From: Stenopsyche tienmushanensis
Taxonomy: Eukaryota > Arthropoda > Insecta > Trichoptera > Stenopsychidae
DNA: 64,000 nt
Direction of reading: 5' to 3'
Assembly (NCBI GenBank): GCA_008973525.1
Contig: WACJ01000264.1
Coordinates: 372,001 to 436,000 of the forward strand
Position numbers and translations under genes: made by a program. Under the pieces are notes generated by a model. It searched no databases, was not told the origin of the DNA, and saw only the letters and a list, made by a program, of their open reading frames with translations. This document shows positions 58,850 to 64,000 of this stretch, in pieces; within the stretch, counting starts at the first letter, position 1, and every line of letters begins with the position of its first letter.

Positions 58850-59010
58850 GTTCATTCGTCATATCAGCGGTCCGTTTGGATACACAGAACTTGTCACAGA
58901 AATAAAGACGACAATATTTTCATTCAGCGTCGTATCAGCGGTCCGAGAAACGGACTAGTTGGACACACAGACCTTATAACCACACTTTCCTCTTTTAGGG
59001 CTTTTATTTA
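58850..59010 (+). mobile_element. LINE 3'-tail fragments, two partial copies
   Basis: Two consecutive pieces, each starting CATATCAGCGGTCCG or CGTATCAGCGGTCCG and running to GGACACACAGACCTTATAAC or its equivalent, match the SGP/VGH LINE tail seen at 4.2, 27.6 and 37.4 kb. The tandem arrangement suggests repeated 3' truncations or a local duplication. Confidence 0.5.
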
Positions 59011-59179
59011 TTTGATTTTGTTTTAATTTACAATATATATGTATATATCTTAGCTGTTTTTATAGTTTAAAGTCACAAAATCTAACTAGTTACCCCCCCT
59101 ACCCCCGTGGTTATAGCGCAAGTGGCTACACGAAGTTGAAAATGAGCTTATCTTTGCGGACACAGATATTAAATTCAGG

Positions 59180-59695
59180 TTTTGCACCTTGCTGTGCACT
59201 TTTGTTGAGTTGGTATGCTCCCGAATAGCGGGACCAATAAACTGCTCGGGTCAGTGGAAGGTCCCCCATGTTCCTTTGTCTCAGATGTAATGGACCCATG
59301 TTTCATCCTGAATTGATGCAAAAACTCGGCCTTTTTGCTGTGAAACATCATCACGACGTTGTTTTTGTTCCGTTGTAAGCAAATGCGGCAACCATCTTGC
59401 GCACAGTTATCTCATGTGCAAATTTTCAGTCAATATGCGATGTACAACACTTTTTGAAATGTTTACCATGTCTGCTAGCTCGCACTCTTAGTCGACGGTC
59501 ATCCAATACTATTTTATGGATTTTCTTCACTGTTTTTGGCATGTCAACTACTGCGATGTTCGTCATGGCAGCTCGTTTAAACACTACCAAGCAATATTTT
59601 CCTGTTGTAAACTATGGACCAGAATCTCCCAGAGCAGAATCTAGTTCGGCTTTTATATCGGTTGGACTGAAACCTTTCAAATAAAAGTATTGTAT
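59180..59695 (-). mobile_element. mariner transposase remnant
   Basis: Minus-strand reading gives AAMTNIAVVDMPKTVKKIHK, then IVLDDRRLRVRAS, CCTSHI, KFAHEITVRKMVA and, after stops, short residues of the following region. KKIHKIVLDDRRLRVR is the mariner linker before the second helix-turn-helix. It is the same subfamily as the 34.67-35.04 kb copy, and both have stops. Confidence 0.6.
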
Positions 59696-59799
59696 CACAT
59701 AACGATGAAACAAAAATGCTTTATATTTTAAAAATCAGATTAAGCATTACAAGATATAAGAGTAAAGTTAAAGTGAATTTTTCTGGATAAGATATCGAT

Positions 59800-60105
59800 G
59801 AAAAAATTATTTTTTGTTTGTTCGTATGTAATGCGCTGCTATACCGTTCATTAGACTGCGATAAAACTTCGTTCACTTATTGCTAAATATTACGCGAGTA
59901 ACATAGGCATAGTATAATATATTAAAAAAATAATGTTTATTTGTCCGTATTTAATGCGCTGCCATACCGTTTATCCGATTGCGATAAAACTTTGTCAACT
60001 TATTGTTTATGCTTGCGGGAATAATATAGGCATAGTAAAAATATTGTTTGTGTACGAAGTTTGTTATACGAGACGTGGTATTACAATGCATGCCGGGTAA
60101 TCAAT
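59800..60105 (+). repeat. ~120-bp interspersed unit, tandem dimer
   Basis: The first unit keeps TTTTTTGTTTGTTCGTATGT, GCGCTGCTATACCGTTCATT and GTAACATAGGCATAGTATAA. The second starts at about 59909 and runs through GCGCTGCCATACCGTTTATC to TATACGAGACGTGGTATTAC. The downstream extension is as in the 56.1-kb copy. Confidence 0.7.
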
Positions 60106-60986
60106 AGTAGACTATAATTTTATGTGATGAAGTTATCGGTCATAACATGTGTTAATAAAATGTGTGCAATTCGTATTATAAGCTGCTCAAGACGCTCAAA
60201 CACAAATCTTGGTTCTATTATTGGAACATTGAAAATAATGGTGAGTATTTCTTTGCATAATTCTATTAAGTTGTTAAAATATGTTTTTTTTATTTTGAAC
60301 AATTCTCATTTTATGTATATTTTTCTAGCTCTCGTATATAAAATATATCAGTATTCAATATTCTCTGCAGGAATGAAACCGTTAGATCATATTTGTGTGC
60401 ATAAATGATTTATAAATCGCCTTACATTTAAATATGAGTTTAGAAATTAATATCGGGTGTGGCATTGATAAAAGGGATGGTAAACGTGTTATACGTTAAA
60501 TATACAAGATTAAAAATAAGTGACAAACTTTACAATTTAGTTTGGAAGATTGTATTATATCATACACATACATTAGACGTACCAGAAAGTCTTTGCTGAT
60601 TGTTTAACAATTAATGAATTTAATCCAATTTTTTCGATTTTATTTATTTACAAAATTGTATTAAAACATAATTTGCTTCATTACTACCAACTATTTACCA
60701 CAGGTTTTCGATTCCGCTTTTGAGTCGAAATATGTACAATTGCGATAACCTTAGGAGGATGTTCCAAACGTCAAAAAGATGATAATCCATCAGAGCCAGG
60801 TCCGGTGAATATGTGGAAGTACTTTCTCATTTTAATTTGCTGATTTTTTCAGTCGTTTCATAATGAATAATTGTGTGAATATCCAATCAAACGCATACGA
60901 GATTCTTGCGGCTCATAAATCCAGGCTCAAGAGTCGGTACCGGTTATCGTCTCAGCGAATCATTCTTAAAAAAATGTTTAATTTTT

Positions 60987-62336
60987 TCAAATCAGTAACT
61001 TTATTTGGACAGGGCCAATCATAAAAATTTTAGGCTCGAATGTTTCAATGGAAAATGTTTTTTTCTCCATGTGAATCTTTAGATGAGTTTCGAGATCTAA
61101 TTTGCGTGTAGTCATGTAAGAACAATGATCGCACATTAAGTGCGTTTTACTCAAATGTTTCCTGAGGAGACTGTAATGATTTGTTGTGAATCCGCAATCT
61201 TTGCAAGTGAATTCTTTAAGGCCGTGATCATTCATGTGTCTGAGTAAGTCATGATGCTCCACTGCCGTATAATCGCACCAGTTGCAAGCATAAGGTCTTT
61301 CTCCGCTGTGCATCGTCATATGCAGATTTAATCTGTACGGATTGGTGGTGACAAAAGAACATTCCTTGCAATTGAATGTTTTTATTGAACCCTTACAGTA
61401 GTGTAATTTTAAATGATTTCTTATTAGTTTTTTCGTTGAAGCTTCATAGACGCAATGGTCGCATTTATACGTCAGTTTTCTATATATACTCTGCTTTCCG
61501 TATGTTATGCGCACATGAACTGCCATGTGTTGCTTGAAACGTTCATATCTTATGTTAGTAAATGCGCATTTATTGCATGTGTATTTGGTGAGTCCGTGAG
61601 CAGTCAAATGAGTTCTCAATGCTTTTATCGAGCCCCCGATATATTTGCACCAATTGCAATTGTACGCCGCTTTTTTGGTGTGGCTCTCAGTGTGCTGCTT
61701 GAGGCGCAGTCGGCTATCCGTTACGAATGAGCATTCCGTGCACTTCAAAGATTTTTGACATTTTTCTTCGGTGTGTAATTTCAAATGTGATTCGAACGAC
61801 GACTTGGAATAAATACTGAAAACACAGTGAGGACAATGAAAACGTCTTTGGCCTGTGTGGACATTAATATGTTTGGTCAACCGACCGAATTTATCCGTTA
61901 TAAATGGACAATCTTTGCAGGCGAATGTGTCGTATCCGTGAACACGCATGTGCGTTTTTAAAAGTGGCGTTTTTGATGCACTGTAATCACAGAAATTGCA
62001 ATAGAATAATTTGCATTTCTTTTTATCAACTGGCTGAGGTTCGATATCAATCTTTTGAATGTTTTCTTTCGTATTGATTGTATTAGACGCTTCATCACGT
62101 TTAATTTCCTTTTCGAATTGATCACAGATTTCGATTTCAACCTCTTTATGTATAATTAATTTGTCGTCATAGGATTCTGTAGGCTGATATTGATAATAGT
62201 CGGGTGGATCCGTTTTCACTTTTATATCATTTGTAGTAAATTCTGGTAATACACATTCTTTGGTCTCTTCATATTCTTGTTTCACAATTTCATTGAATTC
62301 TTCACTAAAAAGATCATCTGCAAATTCCATCTTCAC
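60987..62336 (-). CDS. 11-finger C2H2 protein, tandem-array copy 3
   Basis: 449-residue probable DNA-binding protein, intronless, starting MKMEFADDLFSEEF. The acidic N-terminus keeps the sumoylation-type site VKQE and a VKTDPP segment, but the DPFEKEIK motif is altered to DQFEKEIK, and the IKVE site is changed. Eleven fingers: FYCNFC, FACKDC, FHCPHC, LKCTEC, YNCNWC, YTCNKC, YKCDHC, FNCKEC, YACNWC, FTCKDC, LMCDHC. After finger 11 comes a unique 28-residue hydrophobic-ending tail (EKKTFSIETFEPKIFMIGPV, then QIKLLI) not shared with the other copies. It lies next to the copy-2 locus in the same orientation. Confidence 0.92.
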   Translation of the reverse strand: MKMEFADDLFSEEFNEIVKQEYEETKECVLPEFTTNDIKVKTDPPDYYQYQPTESYDDKLIIHKEVEIEICDQFEKEIKRDEASNTINTKENIQKIDIEPQPVDKKKCKLFYCNFCDYSASKTPLLKTHMRVHGYDTFACKDCPFITDKFGRLTKHINVHTGQRRFHCPHCVFSIYSKSSFESHLKLHTEEKCQKSLKCTECSFVTDSRLRLKQHTESHTKKAAYNCNWCKYIGGSIKALRTHLTAHGLTKYTCNKCAFTNIRYERFKQHMAVHVRITYGKQSIYRKLTYKCDHCVYEASTKKLIRNHLKLHYCKGSIKTFNCKECSFVTTNPYRLNLHMTMHSGERPYACNWCDYTAVEHHDLLRHMNDHGLKEFTCKDCGFTTNHYSLLRKHLSKTHLMCDHCSYMTTRKLDLETHLKIHMEKKTFSIETFEPKIFMIGPVQIKLLI

Positions 62337-62645
62337 TAAATGATCATAACCACAAAGCGTTTAACAGATTGACAGATGTCAGTGAAATGAATATTGACTT
62401 ATATTATGGTCGTCACTTTGACACGGTTTTCAAAGAATTTATATGTTTTGAAAAAGTAATCGCCAACTACACTTTTTCACGATTTTAATTCAAGATGTTT
62501 GAGTTGAAAGTTCGTTGGCTGTCACTGAATTGCACACGAGTTATTTACCAACATTGTCAAATATATTTTGGCCATAACAAATAGTCAGCTGTTTCATATT
62601 AACGGCCATACAAATATTTCAATATTTAAATACAAATCTAGAAAA
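62337..62645 (-). promoter_or_regulatory. duplicated promoter-side block, copy 3
   Basis: Upstream of array copy 3. Carries TGATCATAACCACAAAGCGT, AGATTGACAGATGTCAGTGA, ATCGCCAACTACACTTTTTC and TTTTGGCCATAACAAATAGT in the same order as copies 1 and 2. Confidence 0.55.
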
Positions 62646-63700
62646 CATATTAATGGTACACATATTTTCTAGTATTAATCTTGGAGATTTAACAAATATT
62701 ATAGAAAAGAAGAGAGACTCATCAAAAAATAATTACCCAAGCTATGTTTATGCGGTACCCCGCATATATACGTTTTAGGCAGCTAATGCTTTTAGTAAAA
62801 ATATATTGTCTAAATTATTTAAAATTTAATCTTTATGAAAATATGATTAATTTAAAAATATTATAATATACATTCTAAAGCCTACTTAATCTTTTTTTAT
62901 ACTGTATTATATTTATCATTGATTTCGATTTTATTGATGATCAAATGCATGTTTTATTATACAAATGCGCTATAATATTTTGATTTTTGTGTTTTATAAT
63001 CTATAATCAAAATATTAAATAATTAAGCACGTAGACAATTATTTTTATTTTCAAAATACAATTAATTACAAATAGCATATTTGAATACAATTTTCTAATA
63101 TTGTATTTTAACGAGTGTGTCTCCAGTAAAGTGGATAAGTCAGCCTAAGAAAGTTGTCCAGGGCACTTTTTTGCTTATATATTGATAAAATCTCAATAAA
63201 GAATTGGTTACTACCAATAAAAACCACAGATGAACCAAAAAATATTTCCATCAACTGAATTATAAGCTGCTTAAAGACTTCAAATATAAATCTTGGTTCT
63301 ATTATCACAGCATTCTCGGGTATGGCATTGATGGTAAATGTGCCAGATTAAATATAACAGTGAAAACAACACAATTTGGTTTGGAAGATTGTTTTATTCA
63401 CACGTCTTTAATATTATATAAATAATACACACATACAATGAGCTTATTTGCATTAAAGTTACAAATTGCTTTCAAATTCAGTCTGATTTAAAATTATATC
63501 TAATACAAAATATTGTAGCAAATAGAAAATGTCGATAAACAATAAGAATTGACGATCACAACACTTATTGCATGTATTTTCTTTTTAGGAAGCTAACTCA
63601 TATATAATTACATGAGTAATTCTATTCATAGAGCAACAAAAAAATAGTTTCATTCACACATTAATCCATTGGCCGGATTAAAAACTCTCATTCCTGTATG
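62646..63700. other. duplicated 3'-type flank beyond array copy 3
   Basis: Contains AGAAAGTTGTCCAGGGCACT (about 63150), matching 55.76 kb, and TATAAGCTGCTTAAAGACTT to ACACACATACAATGAGCTTA (63260-63445), matching 56.37-56.55 kb. These blocks lie downstream of a gene in the other loci, so a further array copy may begin past the right edge. Confidence 0.5.
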
Positions 63701-63714
63701 GAACGTAACACGTC

Positions 63715-64000
63715 ACTCAATAAGTTAGTAGGCTGATTGATTAAACAACAAATTTTTAGGTGAAATTCGACTTCAAGTCAACGCTTCTCTAACATTTCAT
63801 TTAAAATAGGCATTTATTGCAGCCAAATTTCTTTGCTGAAGCATTCTTTATAGGTCTGCAAACAGGTAATAGTTACTGCGAGTCAGATTCGTAGAATACG
63901 GTGAACCGAGAAGCAATTCTAGTGAGTCTTCAAGCAAGTCCTGGTGTAAGAGCACTCTTTTTTTCTTCATTTGTGGTAGTTTTTCCACAATCTCTTCCGT
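63715..64000 (-). mobile_element. mariner transposase C-terminal remnant, continues beyond window
   Basis: Minus-strand reading from the right edge gives VEKLPQMKKKRVLLHQD, a gap, ELLLGSPYSTNLTRSNYYLF and NLAAINAYFK. These match the K..LFHQDNA...ELL.HPPYSPDLAPSDYFLF...NAYF segment of mariner catalytic domains. The catalytic pair region is degraded (the TRSNYY replaces APSDYF, removing the third acidic residue). Confidence 0.65.

Larger units (their letters stand above)
58261..60986. other. spacer between array copies 2 and 3
   Basis: AT-rich DNA with a LINE tail, a mariner remnant and an interspersed dimer, listed separately, plus a downstream flank similar to 56.34-56.59 kb (about 60170-60600). 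A frame at 58505-58705 with one hydrophobic stretch has no support. Confidence 0.4.

Overview
This is AT-rich nuclear DNA from an animal, very probably an insect. The grounds are an RR-type (pro-resilin-like) chitin-binding cuticle gene, a complete intron-rich EHBP1 orthologue, many C2H2 zinc-finger genes, and decayed R1/Jockey-type LINEs, mariner, hAT and TTAA-site elements typical of insects. No bacterial, organellar, tRNA, rRNA or CRISPR feature is visible. Genes were assembled by eye by joining exons with matching splice phases; no transcript evidence was available.

Layout. 1-2.8 kb: a mariner-like TIR pair enclosing decayed repeat DNA, then the last three exons of a cuticle protein gene (2795-3321, +). 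4.5-13.5 kb: a minus-strand zinc-finger gene with two mutually exclusive 3' ends, either a BESS-like tail at 10.04-10.21 kb or four more fingers at 4.49-5.94 kb. The intron between them holds LINE and mariner debris and a perfect 46-bp hairpin. 15.2-28.0 kb: EHBP1 (+), 21 coding exons, 1121 codons, with NT-C2, CH and bMERB domains and a C-terminal CaaX box. Its introns host two mariner-derived elements, a TTAA-flanked MITE and a LINE fragment. 28-33.4 kb: downstream DNA and LINE debris.

33.4-62.3 kb is a zinc-finger district of seven genes. The first (33444-38784, -) has ten coding exons and joins an unrecognised coiled-coil N-terminal half to about eight fingers. Divergent from it is a single-exon gene (39266-40483, +) that joins a 23-residue-periodic STPR domain to six fingers. 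Next is a two-exon ten-finger gene (42349-44025, +). Four related minus-strand intronless genes follow (47562-49124, 53435-55012, 56639-57943, 60987-62336) with 14, 14, 11 and 11 fingers. The last three are tandem segmental copies: promoter-side flanks, 3' flanks and interspersed repeats were duplicated along with the coding sequence.

The observations most worth follow-up are the STPR plus zinc-finger fusion, whose finger half is a paralogue of the neighbouring 14-finger gene and stops where that gene encodes the first cysteine of finger 7; the four-finger super-repeat of the array; and the alternative 3' ends of the 4.5-13.5 kb gene, one of which breaks a zinc finger and replaces it with a BESS-like tail. 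The zinc-finger proteins are probably nuclear DNA-binding regulators (inferred from family). EHBP1 acts in endocytic recycling and has no evident functional link to them.
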